This document shows, piece after piece, positions 27,631-35,431 of a stretch of DNA of 64,000 nt (position 1 is its first letter; each line of letters opens with the position of its first letter). Source of the DNA: JAWKOK01 sp963765875 (GTDB taxonomy: Bacteria; Chloroflexota; Anaerolineae; Caldilineales; Caldilineaceae); the NCBI GenBank assembly GCA_963765875.1, contig CAVXYK010000014.1:1-64000 (forward strand), read 5' to 3'. The notes under the pieces were generated by a model. It was not told where the DNA came from. It was given only the letters and a program-made list of their open reading frames with translations, and did no database searches. Made by a program: the position numbers and the translations under genes.

Positions 27631-30600
27631 ATGAACCCCCGGAAAGCACGGCTGGCGATCGACCTGCTTGGACCACTGCAAGTTCGTGTCCAAAGTCAGC
27701 CTGCAACCAAGCTTACCTCGGACAAGGTACAAGCCCTCCTGGCCTATCTGGCCTCTCACCCCGATCAGCCACAACGGCGTGAGAAGTTGGCAGGCCTGCT
27801 CTGGCCCGAATCGCCCGAATCCTCGGCCCGGGCCAGCTTACGCAATGCCCTGGCCGTTCTACGACGGACCATCAACGACAGCAACGGCGCCTCACCGATT
27901 CTGGCCGTCACACGCCACGCCATCACGTTCCAACCCTCATCCGAATGCCGTGTCGACAGCCTAAGGTTTGAGAAAACGCTCAGCGATCGGCAAGAGCCTG
28001 TGGCGTATACTGACGCGCTTTCCGACACACTGACCGATACGTTGGCGGACACGTTGGCCGACACGTTGGCCGATGCACTCACGCTCTATCGCGGACCGTT
28101 CATGGAGGGTTTCACCATGGTCGGGTGCGCCGAATTCGAGGAGTGGCTGACCATCCAGCGTGAGCACTATCGCCGCCTGGCCGTAGACGCGTATGGCGAC
28201 CTGGCAACAGCCCATCAGGCCTCCGGCAACGTCGATCGGGCGCTGGATGCATTACGCCGTCAGGTGGCAATGGAGCCATGGCTGGAGGAGGGCCATCGCC
28301 GTCTGATGGCGTTGCTGGCAGGCAGTGGCCGGCGCAGCGAGGCGCTGGCCCAGTACCGGCAATGCCGCCAGATCCTGGTCACCGAACTGGGGGTGGAGCC
28401 GGACGCAGAGACGATGGTCCTCCACCAGCGCATCCGAGACGAGGCAGGCTTGCCGCGACCCAGCTCGGTCAAGATAGCGCCGTTGCCCCTGCCGCTGACA
28501 CCGCTCATCGGCCGTGAACGGGAGATGGCCGATCTGACCGCGCTGCTTGCCAACCCGACCGTGCGGCTGGTGACCCTGCTCGGCCCCGGCGGCATGGGCA
28601 AGACCCATCTGGCGCTGAAACTCGCGTTGGACCAGCGGAAGCGTTACCCCGACGGCGTGGCCTTTGTCCCGTTTGCTCCGGTCCACGACGTTGATCGCTT
28701 TGCCGTCACCGTGGGGCAGGTATTGGGCCTTTCTTTCTTCAGCGAGGACAATCCCCGAGAACGGCTTCTGAGCCACCTGCAGGACAAACGCCAGCTGCTC
28801 GTGCTGGACAACCTAGAACATCTGCTGCCAATGCGCGAGGATATTTTGGCCCTGCTGCGCGCCGTGCCCCATTTGACCGTGCTCTGCACATCGCGCAGAC
28901 GACTTGGCGTGCAGGGAGAACACAGTTACGCGCTCGATGGTCTGGCTGTGTCCACAGTCGAGCCCTCTGATGACGCGGCGTCGCCTGCGACCGCAGCGCT
29001 CGACCTCTTCGTTCAGAGCGGCCGGCGCTCAGACCCGATCTTTGCCCTCACCCCAGAAAACAGCGCGGCTGTGACCGCCGTCTGCCGTGCCGTCGAGGGG
29101 CTGCCATTGGGCATCATCCTGGCGGCAAGCTGGCTGGACATGCTCTCACCCGCCGAGCTCGCTGCCCGGATCGCCGGTCCAGACAGCCAATGGTTCGACC
29201 TTTTGGAAAGCGATCTCGGTGAGGTGCCCAGCCGCCATCGCAGCCTGCGCGCCGTGGTCGAATCGGTCTGGTCTATGCTCTCTGTCCACGAGCAGGTCAT
29301 CTTTGCCACGCTCTCCATCTTCCGGGGCGGGTTCGACGCGGAGGCAGCGCTTGCCGTCGCCGGCGCGTCGCTGCGCGATCTGCGTGGGCTGGCGGTCAAG
29401 TCCTGTCTGCAAGTCAACGCGTTCGATGGTGTCGGCCGTTACCAGATTCACGAGTACCTGCGACAGTACGGATTCGAACAGCTACAGGGCATGGCTGACG
29501 TCGAAATCACAGCCCGTGGGCGCCACGCGACCTTCTTTCTGGCAATGCTCCAGGATGCCGACTCAAGCATGAAAGGCGACGGCCAGACCGATGTCATTGA
29601 CATGCTGGCTACGGATGGCGAGAATATCCGATCTGCCTGGCGCTGGGCCGGCAAGCAGGGACAACTTGAGGCGTTAGGTCATGCCATCGAACCGCTCTGC
29701 CGCTTCTATGAATGGCAGGGGCTGCCGCTGGACGGTGTGGATGCTTGCCGCCGAGTGATCGAGCCCTTGTCTCTGAACGAATCCCTGCCGCTGAGTGATA
29801 CGGTGCAGGCAAACCATTTGCTCGCCCGCGCCCACGCTTGGCATGCAGTATTTTCCCGTCTGCTCGGCAACCCGGACGAGGCAGCCCGGCATGCTCAGCA
29901 GGCGATTGAACGGCTGGAACTGCTTGCCGAGTCCGGCCAGCCGATGGAGGCCGAGCACGCACACGTACTCCTCTGCCTAGGGACCAATGCGCTCTACCAT
30001 GACGACATGGCCTCAGCTGAGGCAGCCTTCCAAAAGAGCCTCAGCGCCTTTGCTGCCATCGATGATCGCTGGGGAGAGGCATATGCGCGTCAGATGATCG
30101 CCTGGACGCTGTACAACCGGGGAGCGATTCGAGCGTGTCTGAAAGAGACCCGGCGCGTGCTGACCGTCCGAAGCGCGCTGGGTGAGCCACGCGGGATCGC
30201 TGAATCGCTCCTGGGACTTGCCATGTGCACCTGCGCCCTTGGCGATTTTGAAGAGGGCCTGGCGGCAGCACGGGAAGAACTGGCCTACTCGCAGGCAAGC
30301 GGCGAGCGGCGGACAGTAGCCGACAATTTGGGCATTTTGGCGCAGATCTATCTGCTGATGGGTCAATTGGAAAAGAGCGCAAGCCATGCATGGGAATCGC
30401 TCTCCCTGCATCAAGAGCTTGGCATGCCCATGTGGATTGCGTTGGAGGAATGCGTCGGGACCTCTGAAGTCAGCCTGCACCAGGGTCGCTACACCGAGAC
30501 AAAGGACGTGCTGGCAGACGGTCTGTCTGTCGTCCGCCCGCAACATATTCCGTGGCCGCTAGGCGCAGGCCTGATCCGGCTGGCCAAGTTGGCCTGCGCC

Positions 30601-31035
30601 CAAAACAGACCGGATGAGGCGGCAACCCATCTGGCTGAAGCCATTCCGTTGTTGGCCTCCATCGAGCGGCTGGATGAATTGGGCGATGCCTACATTACGC
30701 TGGCAACGAGTGCGCTGCTGCAAGGCGATGCAGGGCAGGCCCGGCAGCACCTTGCGCAAGGCTTGAAGATCGCCGCAGACACCGAACACTATGCCACGCT
30801 CTGCCACGGCATGGCCGCGTCCGCGCTGCTGGCCGCGGTGGAGGGGGACACGACGTTGGCGGCACGGCGCTACGCCATTGTTCTGGACGAGCCATTCGTG
30901 GCCAATTCGCGGTGGTTTGCCGATGTCTACGGGCAAGCGATCGGGCCGACGAAATCCGCCTCGCCTGATGAGCAGGCAACCATGGTGGAAAGAGACGGTA
31001 ATCAGGATCTTTGTGGAACTATCGCTGGAATCTAG
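27631..31035 (+). CDS. BTAD/SARP-type transcriptional regulator with NB-ARC ATPase and TPR array
   Basis: A 1134-residue cytosolic STAND-type regulator. Residues 5-90 form a winged-helix DNA-binding domain (LLGPLQVRV...LLAYLASHPDQPQRREKL), and about 150-275 the BTAD helical domain. About 290-560 is an NB-ARC/AAA ATPase with Walker A GPGGMGKT near 319 and Walker B LLVLDNLEHL near 388. The rest is TPR helices for ligand or partner sensing. An unusual insertion near residues 128-152 repeats DTLxDTLADTLADTLADAL, encoded by a tandem DNA repeat. It is divergent from the exported-protein cluster, a likely regulon. A decayed copy of its C-terminus lies on the other side of that cluster. ATP-dependent switching is established for the family; the target genes are inference. 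Confidence 0.88.
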   Translation: MNPRKARLAIDLLGPLQVRVQSQPATKLTSDKVQALLAYLASHPDQPQRREKLAGLLWPESPESSARASLRNALAVLRRTINDSNGASPILAVTRHAITFQPSSECRVDSLRFEKTLSDRQEPVAYTDALSDTLTDTLADTLADTLADALTLYRGPFMEGFTMVGCAEFEEWLTIQREHYRRLAVDAYGDLATAHQASGNVDRALDALRRQVAMEPWLEEGHRRLMALLAGSGRRSEALAQYRQCRQILVTELGVEPDAETMVLHQRIRDEAGLPRPSSVKIAPLPLPLTPLIGREREMADLTALLANPTVRLVTLLGPGGMGKTHLALKLALDQRKRYPDGVAFVPFAPVHDVDRFAVTVGQVLGLSFFSEDNPRERLLSHLQDKRQLLVLDNLEHLLPMREDILALLRAVPHLTVLCTSRRRLGVQGEHSYALDGLAVSTVEPSDDAASPATAALDLFVQSGRRSDPIFALTPENSAAVTAVCRAVEGLPLGIILAASWLDMLSPAELAARIAGPDSQWFDLLESDLGEVPSRHRSLRAVVESVWSMLSVHEQVIFATLSIFRGGFDAEAALAVAGASLRDLRGLAVKSCLQVNAFDGVGRYQIHEYLRQYGFEQLQGMADVEITARGRHATFFLAMLQDADSSMKGDGQTDVIDMLATDGENIRSAWRWAGKQGQLEALGHAIEPLCRFYEWQGLPLDGVDACRRVIEPLSLNESLPLSDTVQANHLLARAHAWHAVFSRLLGNPDEAARHAQQAIERLELLAESGQPMEAEHAHVLLCLGTNALYHDDMASAEAAFQKSLSAFAAIDDRWGEAYARQMIAWTLYNRGAIRACLKETRRVLTVRSALGEPRGIAESLLGLAMCTCALGDFEEGLAAAREELAYSQASGERRTVADNLGILAQIYLLMGQLEKSASHAWESLSLHQELGMPMWIALEECVGTSEVSLHQGRYTETKDVLADGLSVVRPQHIPWPLGAGLIRLAKLACAQNRPDEAATHLAEAIPLLASIERLDELGDAYITLATSALLQGDAGQARQHLAQGLKIAADTEHYATLCHGMAASALLAAVEGDTTLAARRYAIVLDEPFVANSRWFADVYGQAIGPTKSASPDEQATMVERDGNQDLCGTIAGI

Positions 31036-31211
31036 TCCACCTTGGGGTAGGAACCTGTCGGAGAAGAAAGAAGGCGACGGCATGCCATGTAGGATGGATT
31101 GGTAATCCGTCTGGCTGGACACAGCCTTGCCGGCCTCCGCATCCTCAGGATCGGGAGGACTCCTTCAGTTTCAGCAGTGAATGGTAAGAGGGTTTCGTGC
31201 GCCAGGGGAAA

Positions 31212-31271
31212 CAGGCCGGACCGGGCTACGGAGTTAGCCGGTCAACTTCACCGACTGCCTGGTCCGGCCTG
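31212..31271. other. Structured element downstream of the BTAD gene
   Basis: Perfect 11-bp outer stem (31212-31222 with 31261-31271, CAGGCCGGACC) enclosing a 5-bp hairpin (31224-31228 with 31235-31239) and a possible second small stem. It is a compact multi-branched fold 180 bases after the regulator stop. It could be a terminator, a small RNA or a repeat; no known RNA family is recognised. Confidence 0.4.
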
Positions 31272-31308
31272 GGGGAAACGAAGAAGCGTCCAAATCACCC
31301 TTGCTTGC

Positions 31309-31470
31309 CTACTTCCCGGCATCAGCTTCGACCGACTCCGCCAAGGCCCCGATATCTAGCACATAGGCATCCTTCACTTTGTTACCGAACGGATACCCGC
31401 CTACGGCGCCGCCAAACATGTAGACATGAAGCTTCAATGGCGCATTGATCGAGCCACATGCGACCTCATT
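31309..31470 (-). pseudogene. Tail of a Kelch-like beta-propeller gene (remnant)
   Basis: The minus strand reads LHVYMFGGAVGGYPFGNKVK, then DAYVLDIGALAESVEADAGK and a stop at 31309. VYxFGG...DxYVLDI is a Kelch-blade pattern. The frame has no start or signal peptide upstream and cannot be followed beyond about 31470, so this is probably the 3' end of a lost exported propeller gene. The call rests on one blade only. Confidence 0.4.
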
Positions 31471-31902
31471 CAAGCAACCAAGCGTAAAAGAAACGCAAAA
31501 GTGATCGATTCCCAGGCGAAGGAATCGAGTCGGCTGTGCTTGTCGAGCTGCCCTGAAACTGTCTCCGACAGTGAGGATTTGAATCGAAACACTTGTTGAT
31601 CCAGTTTGGCGGATGGCTGGATCTCTGCATCCGTCAATTGAGCGACGAGGAGAAGCTGTGCCAAGAGGAAGGCAGGGAGTTGGTAAACATACTGGCCAGC
31701 AGAGATGGAGTCATTGGAATCGAGCGTGCGCCGACATCGGTCTGTAACGGGGCCAATGTACTGCGAAGTGACTACCAGAGGAACAATTGCGCAGCCGTCG
31801 GCGGTGACGCAACCAAGCGACAAGGGCTTGAATTGGGTCGTTAGGGTTGCCAGACCAACCTGCCATGATCGGAAGGTGTGAAGGGGAACTATTTGCACAC
31901 TG
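31471..31902. other. Gene-poor stretch with a repeated motif
   Basis: No convincing gene. It carries a second copy of the GCGTAAAAGAAACGCAAA motif (31482-31499) found upstream of the BTAD regulator. Open frames on both strands lack start signals and family resemblance. Confidence 0.4.
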
Positions 31903-32259
31903 CTAGTCGAGTTCTCTCGGCTCCACCACCAGACAGAGTCCGGCCACAATCTGTTCCACTCGCCCTGGGGAGAGCGAACCAATCTTCTCTACCAACTCGT
32001 CTTTGTCTACAGTAAACAACTGCGAGACGTTGACGACACTCTCTTTCGGTAAATTGCCTTCACCCTTGCGTAGCAACACATTACCGGGTGCGTCTGCCCG
32101 TCGCAGATTGCTGGTCAGAGCGCAGACAACAACGGTGTTGATCCGGCTGCCGTTGAACAAATTATTCTGAATCACGACATGGGGATGGCGATAGCCGGGT
32201 CCCGAACCTGTCGGATCACCCAAATCAATCCAGAAGAGATCTCCCTGCAAAACTACCAC
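31903..32259 (-). CDS. MazF/PemK-type endoribonuclease toxin
   Basis: A 118-residue toxin of the CcdB/PemK fold, which cleaves mRNA at short sequence motifs. The N-terminal QGDLFWIDLGDPTGSGPGYR holds the conserved strand and the Arg of the active site. HPHVVIQNN and TVVVCALTSN follow, and LSPGRVEQIVAGL is the usual C-terminal helix. It starts at GTG 32259 and overlaps the end of the antitoxin gene by 7 nt, the standard toxin-antitoxin arrangement with translational coupling. Confidence 0.9.
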   Translation of the reverse strand: MVVLQGDLFWIDLGDPTGSGPGYRHPHVVIQNNLFNGSRINTVVVCALTSNLRRADAPGNVLLRKGEGNLPKESVVNVSQLFTVDKDELVEKIGSLSPGRVEQIVAGLCLVVEPRELD

Positions 32260-32504
32260 TGACCTTCGACTCTCTCACGTTGCTTTGCCCGTTGCTGTTG
32301 AAGAAGATCGGTTTCGCTCTGATCCGGCGCGTCAGCATAGACATCATTGAGCGTCTCCAGCATACGCTGGTTTTCGTAACGCTCGATGAACTCTTGAACG
32401 GCCAACGCGACAAAACCGCTGCGGGTAAGGCTGAGCGCTGAGGCCAGCGCCTCAGCCTTTTGGAACAGCACGTCGTCCATTGAAATTGCGGTCTTTACAG
32501 TCAT
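32253..32504 (-). CDS. Antitoxin with ribbon-helix-helix domain
   Basis: An 83-residue partner of the MazF toxin. The N-terminal KTAISMDDVLFQKAEALASA with SLTRSGFVALAVQEFIER is a MetJ/CopG-type DNA-binding domain. The C-terminal charged tail (DLLQQQRAKQRERVEGQW) would wrap the toxin. Start taken at ATG 32504, which has AGGGGGG six bases upstream; the ATG two codons earlier abuts that site. The complex is expected to repress its own promoter, which lies just upstream. Confidence 0.85.
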   Translation of the reverse strand: MTVKTAISMDDVLFQKAEALASALSLTRSGFVALAVQEFIERYENQRMLETLNDVYADAPDQSETDLLQQQRAKQRERVEGQW

Positions 32505-32529
32505 TTTCATCCCCCCTGGTATGACCCAT

Positions 32530-32559
32530 AGTATAACACCTTAGCAGTTCACAGGTCAA
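32530..32559 (-). promoter_or_regulatory. Promoter of the toxin-antitoxin operon
   Basis: On the minus strand, TTGACC (32559-32554), an 18-base spacer and TATACT (32535-32530), 25 bases before the antitoxin start. A short inverted repeat TATG-ACC-CATA (32520-32530) overlaps the -10 box and could be the autoregulatory operator. Confidence 0.6.
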
Positions 32560-32787
32560 TCATGCTTCCCGGTACGCGGCATGACCCCCATCAGTCTCTT
32601 TGCATTTCGCTTCGAATGTCCAATCATATAGATACAAACCATCATCGGCACGCATCATTAGTGCCCCACCCTCAAGGAATCGATCCTGCGCGGATTTCAT
32701 GGACATCAACAGCCAACCATCTGCAAAGTTGGAATCAGATACCACCAGAAAGTGATGATCTCGTAAAAACTTCAGTTGAACTGCCAA
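32560..32787 (-). CDS. Small hypothetical protein
   Basis: A 75-residue frame with a protein-like composition (QLKFLRDHHFLVVSDSNFAD, then GWLLMS and GLYLYDWTFEAK), starting at a TTG without a clear ribosome-binding site. No family recognised. It ends one base before the -35 box of the toxin-antitoxin promoter. It may be a fragment of a larger lost gene. Confidence 0.35.
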   Translation of the reverse strand: MAVQLKFLRDHHFLVVSDSNFADGWLLMSMKSAQDRFLEGGALMMRADDGLYLYDWTFEAKCKETDGGHAAYREA

Positions 32788-32857
32788 CTATCGGAGCGTG
32801 AGCGCAGAGAAGGTGTTTGTCTAGCGGCATCACGTCGGCGCGGCTGTCGAAGGGGAC

Positions 32858-32893
32858 GAAAAAAGCCCGACTTCTTCAAGAAGTCGGGCTTCT
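32858..32893 (-). terminator. Rho-independent terminator of the opp-cytochrome operon
   Basis: A 12-13 bp stem (32864-32876 with 32878-32890, AGCCCGACTTCTT) with a T6 run on the minus strand (32864-32859), 22 bases after the cytochrome stop codon. Canonical intrinsic terminator. Confidence 0.85.
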
Positions 32894-32914
32894 GCATGGT
32901 GACATGTCGAAATG

Positions 32915-33445
32915 CTATTCGGAGAGCGTCTGCACGTAGGCCAGTAACGAATCAATACCGTCATCGCTGATCTTGGTCGGCCCGAAGATGTGCTCGTTGC
33001 CGTAGCCGCCACCGGCGCGCAGCAGTTCCACAAAGGCGGCCTGCTCCAACTCCACACCCACGATGGTCTCGGCTTTCTCAGCAACACCTGTGCCGTCATC
33101 CGCATGACATTCGGCACAGAGCCGCGCATAAGCATCTTCGCCCTGTGCAAGATCAAGTTCACCCCCCGGTTCGGGCGTCGCATCACCTTCGTTCTCCGCG
33201 ACTTTTGTCGCGTCGATCATGGTCGTAGGAGCGGCAAACCGGGCAGCCGGCATGGTGGGCAGGCCGCCGCCGCTGTCATCCTGTTCCTCTGCAGCCACAG
33301 CGGATTCGTTGGCCGCTTCATCGCCGCCCCCGCCGCAAGCTGCGGCAAACAGAAGAATGAAAGATAGCGCCAATGCGACAAGAAGCCAACGGACCTGAAT
33401 ATGCTCCGGGCGCCCTGCGTAAGATTTTCCTTGTGTTCGGTTCAT
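32915..33445 (-). CDS. Class I cytochrome c lipoprotein
   Basis: A 176-residue exported protein. The signal segment LLVALALSFILLFAAACGGG has a lipobox AAAC, followed by a Ser/Glu/Gly-rich linker. The C-terminal heme domain (about 95-176) has the CAECH heme-binding motif with a distal region lacking a clear second Met ligand. GIDSLLAYVQTLS is the typical last helix. It is a monoheme electron carrier on the outer face of the membrane. It begins 8 bp after oppC in the same direction, so it is the last gene of the peptide-transporter transcript, an unusual pairing. Confidence 0.85.
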   Translation of the reverse strand: MNRTQGKSYAGRPEHIQVRWLLVALALSFILLFAAACGGGGDEAANESAVAAEEQDDSGGGLPTMPAARFAAPTTMIDATKVAENEGDATPEPGGELDLAQGEDAYARLCAECHADDGTGVAEKAETIVGVELEQAAFVELLRAGGGYGNEHIFGPTKISDDGIDSLLAYVQTLSE

Positions 33446-33453
33446 GATTTCGA

Positions 33454-34359
33454 TTACTCCAACATTTTCGGATCGAGGGCGTCACGCAGGCCGTCGCCGA
33501 CGAAGGTGAAACCCAACATGGACAGGGCGATTGCGATGGTTGGGAAGAGCCCTAAGTGCCAGTAGACACGGATGTAGGCATTGCTGACGCCCACCATCTT
33601 GCCCCAGCTGGCGAACGGATCGTTGATGCCAATGCCCAGGAAACTTAGCCCGGCCTCAGCAAACATGGCCGCCGGAATCCCAAAGGAGACAGCCACCAAG
33701 ATCGGCGAGATCGCGTTGGGCAAGAGGTGCTGCGCGATGATACGCCATTGGGAGGCGCCGATACAGCGCGCCGCCTCAACGTATTCTTTTTCGCGCAGCG
33801 TTAGCATCTGCCCGCGCATGAGCCGGGCGATTTCGATCCATGCTGTGATGCTCAGAGCCAGGACCACCATGGCCAGCCCTCCACCCCAGACCGATATGAT
33901 GAGAATGGCAAAGAGCAAGCTGGGAAAGGCTGTCATCACATCGATGATGCGTGAGACAACAAAGTCGACGACGCCCCCGCGATAGCCGGCAATGCCGCCG
34001 ACAGGCACCCCGATGACGACCGCAATGAACATGACGGTTATCCCCACAAATAGGGATGTACGCGCGCCGTGGATCAATCGGCTCATGTAGTCACGGCCGA
34101 CCTCATCCGTGCCCAGCGGATGGGCGGGATGTTCAAACGGAAATTGCAGCACTCGCTCGAAGTAGACTTTGTCATACGGATGCGGAGACAGAAATGCAGA
34201 AAAGAGCGCCAAGATCACGAAAAAGACGACGAGCACTAGACCAAAGACGGCCAGTCGGTTGTGAAAAAACCGGCGCGTCGCATCCTGTAGTAGCGTGCGT
34301 TGCTTTCCCATCGATTCCGGTGGCGCTACCTGATCTGCGGCTGCCGTGACACTGGCCAC
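33454..34359 (-). CDS. Oligopeptide/dipeptide ABC transporter permease (OppC/DppC type)
   Basis: A 301-residue inner-membrane permease. An OppC_N segment (RRFFHNRLAVFGLVLVVFFV) with one membrane helix is followed by the BPD_transp_1 domain of five helices with the EAA loop EYVEAARCIGASQWRIIAQH, which docks to the ATPase. The start is GTG 34359, sharing one base with the oppB stop codon (TAGTG), so the two are translationally coupled. No oppD/oppF ATPase genes are in this operon; the ATPases must be encoded elsewhere. Confidence 0.92.
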   Translation of the reverse strand: MASVTAAADQVAPPESMGKQRTLLQDATRRFFHNRLAVFGLVLVVFFVILALFSAFLSPHPYDKVYFERVLQFPFEHPAHPLGTDEVGRDYMSRLIHGARTSLFVGITVMFIAVVIGVPVGGIAGYRGGVVDFVVSRIIDVMTAFPSLLFAILIISVWGGGLAMVVLALSITAWIEIARLMRGQMLTLREKEYVEAARCIGASQWRIIAQHLLPNAISPILVAVSFGIPAAMFAEAGLSFLGIGINDPFASWGKMVGVSNAYIRVYWHLGLFPTIAIALSMLGFTFVGDGLRDALDPKMLE

Positions 34360-35327
34360 TAGGCGCCTCCCTTGGAACCCAACCGCACCCGCGGGTCAAC
34401 CCAGGTATAGACGACATCGGTCAGCAGATAGAGAAAGCTCCAGAGAAAGGCAACCATCAGAAAGAGCGCCATAATCATTGGATAATCGCGGTTGAATATG
34501 CTGGTCACAAAAAAGCGTCCCAACCCATTGATGCGGAAAATCGATTCGATGAAGATACTGCCAGTCAGCAAATTGGGAATGATCACGCCCAACGCAGTCA
34601 CCATGGGGATCAACGCGTTGCGAAAAATATGGCGAATCATGATCGAGCGATCATCGAGTCCCTTGGCCTTGGCCGTGCGCGCATAGTCCTGACGCATGAC
34701 ATCAACGATGCTGGCGCGAGTGTAGCGAGCAATGATGGCCAACGGTGCCAACGAGTAGGCAATCACCGGCATGATCCAATCAGTGCAAAAGAACTGATCT
34801 CCAATCAGACACTGACCGGAAGCGCTCCACCCCCCCATGGGCAGCAGTTTGAGGCGCACGGCAAAGATGAGAATCAACCATAACGAGACGACGAAGCTGG
34901 GCACAGTGAAGCCCAACATAGAGCCAAAAGTCACGATGTTGTCGATCCATGAATTCTGGTTGTAGGCCGCGATCAGTCCCAGCGAAATGCCAAAAGTAAA
35001 GGAGACCAAAACCGTCATAACGCCTACCTGCAGTGTCACCCGCCACGTCTTGGCGATCAGCGCAGTAACTGTCGTTTGGGGCTGCTGGAAGGGAATACCG
35101 AAATCACCCCTCAGCGCGTTCTTCATATAGTTCAGATACTGGACGTACATGGGTTTATCCAGTCCGTACTTGCGCATGATGTTCTCTTTGGCGGCAGGCG
35201 GCAACCGTCCCTTGTCCTCGTCAAAGGGACCGCCAGGGACTGAATGCATCAATAAGAATGTCATCATCGACACAACGATCATGACAAGAATAAGGGATAG
35301 AATACGGAAGAAAAGGTATCGGCCCAT
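34359..35327 (-). CDS. Oligopeptide/dipeptide ABC transporter permease (OppB/DppB type)
   Basis: A 322-residue permease. It starts MGRYLFFRILSLILVMIVVS, the usual first OppB helix, and carries the HSVPGGPFDEDKGRLPPAAK periplasmic segment and the EAA loop in DYARTAKAKGLDDRSIMIRH. It forms the membrane channel with the OppC partner encoded next to it. It lies 104 bp downstream of the binding-protein gene, with a stem-loop in the gap that probably reduces permease expression relative to the binding protein. Confidence 0.92.
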   Translation of the reverse strand: MGRYLFFRILSLILVMIVVSMMTFLLMHSVPGGPFDEDKGRLPPAAKENIMRKYGLDKPMYVQYLNYMKNALRGDFGIPFQQPQTTVTALIAKTWRVTLQVGVMTVLVSFTFGISLGLIAAYNQNSWIDNIVTFGSMLGFTVPSFVVSLWLILIFAVRLKLLPMGGWSASGQCLIGDQFFCTDWIMPVIAYSLAPLAIIARYTRASIVDVMRQDYARTAKAKGLDDRSIMIRHIFRNALIPMVTALGVIIPNLLTGSIFIESIFRINGLGRFFVTSIFNRDYPMIMALFLMVAFLWSFLYLLTDVVYTWVDPRVRLGSKGGA

Positions 35328-35354
35328 GAATCGGCACTACTCTCTACGAAATGC

Positions 35355-35407
35355 GTAATCCGTAATGCGTAGTTGGCGATGCGGCCAAATTACGCATTAC
35401 GGATTAC
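35355..35407 (-). promoter_or_regulatory. Intercistronic stem-loop between oppA and oppB
   Basis: A perfect 17-bp inverted repeat (35355-35371 with 35391-35407) and a 19-nt loop between the binding-protein stop and the permease start. Such stems protect upstream mRNA and lower downstream expression in binding-protein operons. No T-run, so not a full terminator. Confidence 0.6.
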
Positions 35408-35431
35408 TCGTTACTCAGTACTCAGTACCTA

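Noticed and set aside
31470..31982. 170-codon minus-strand frame overlapping the 3' end of the toxin gene.
   Set aside because: Unusual residue composition (Trp/Gln/Ser-rich), no start signal, and it overlaps a well-supported MazF gene in another frame.
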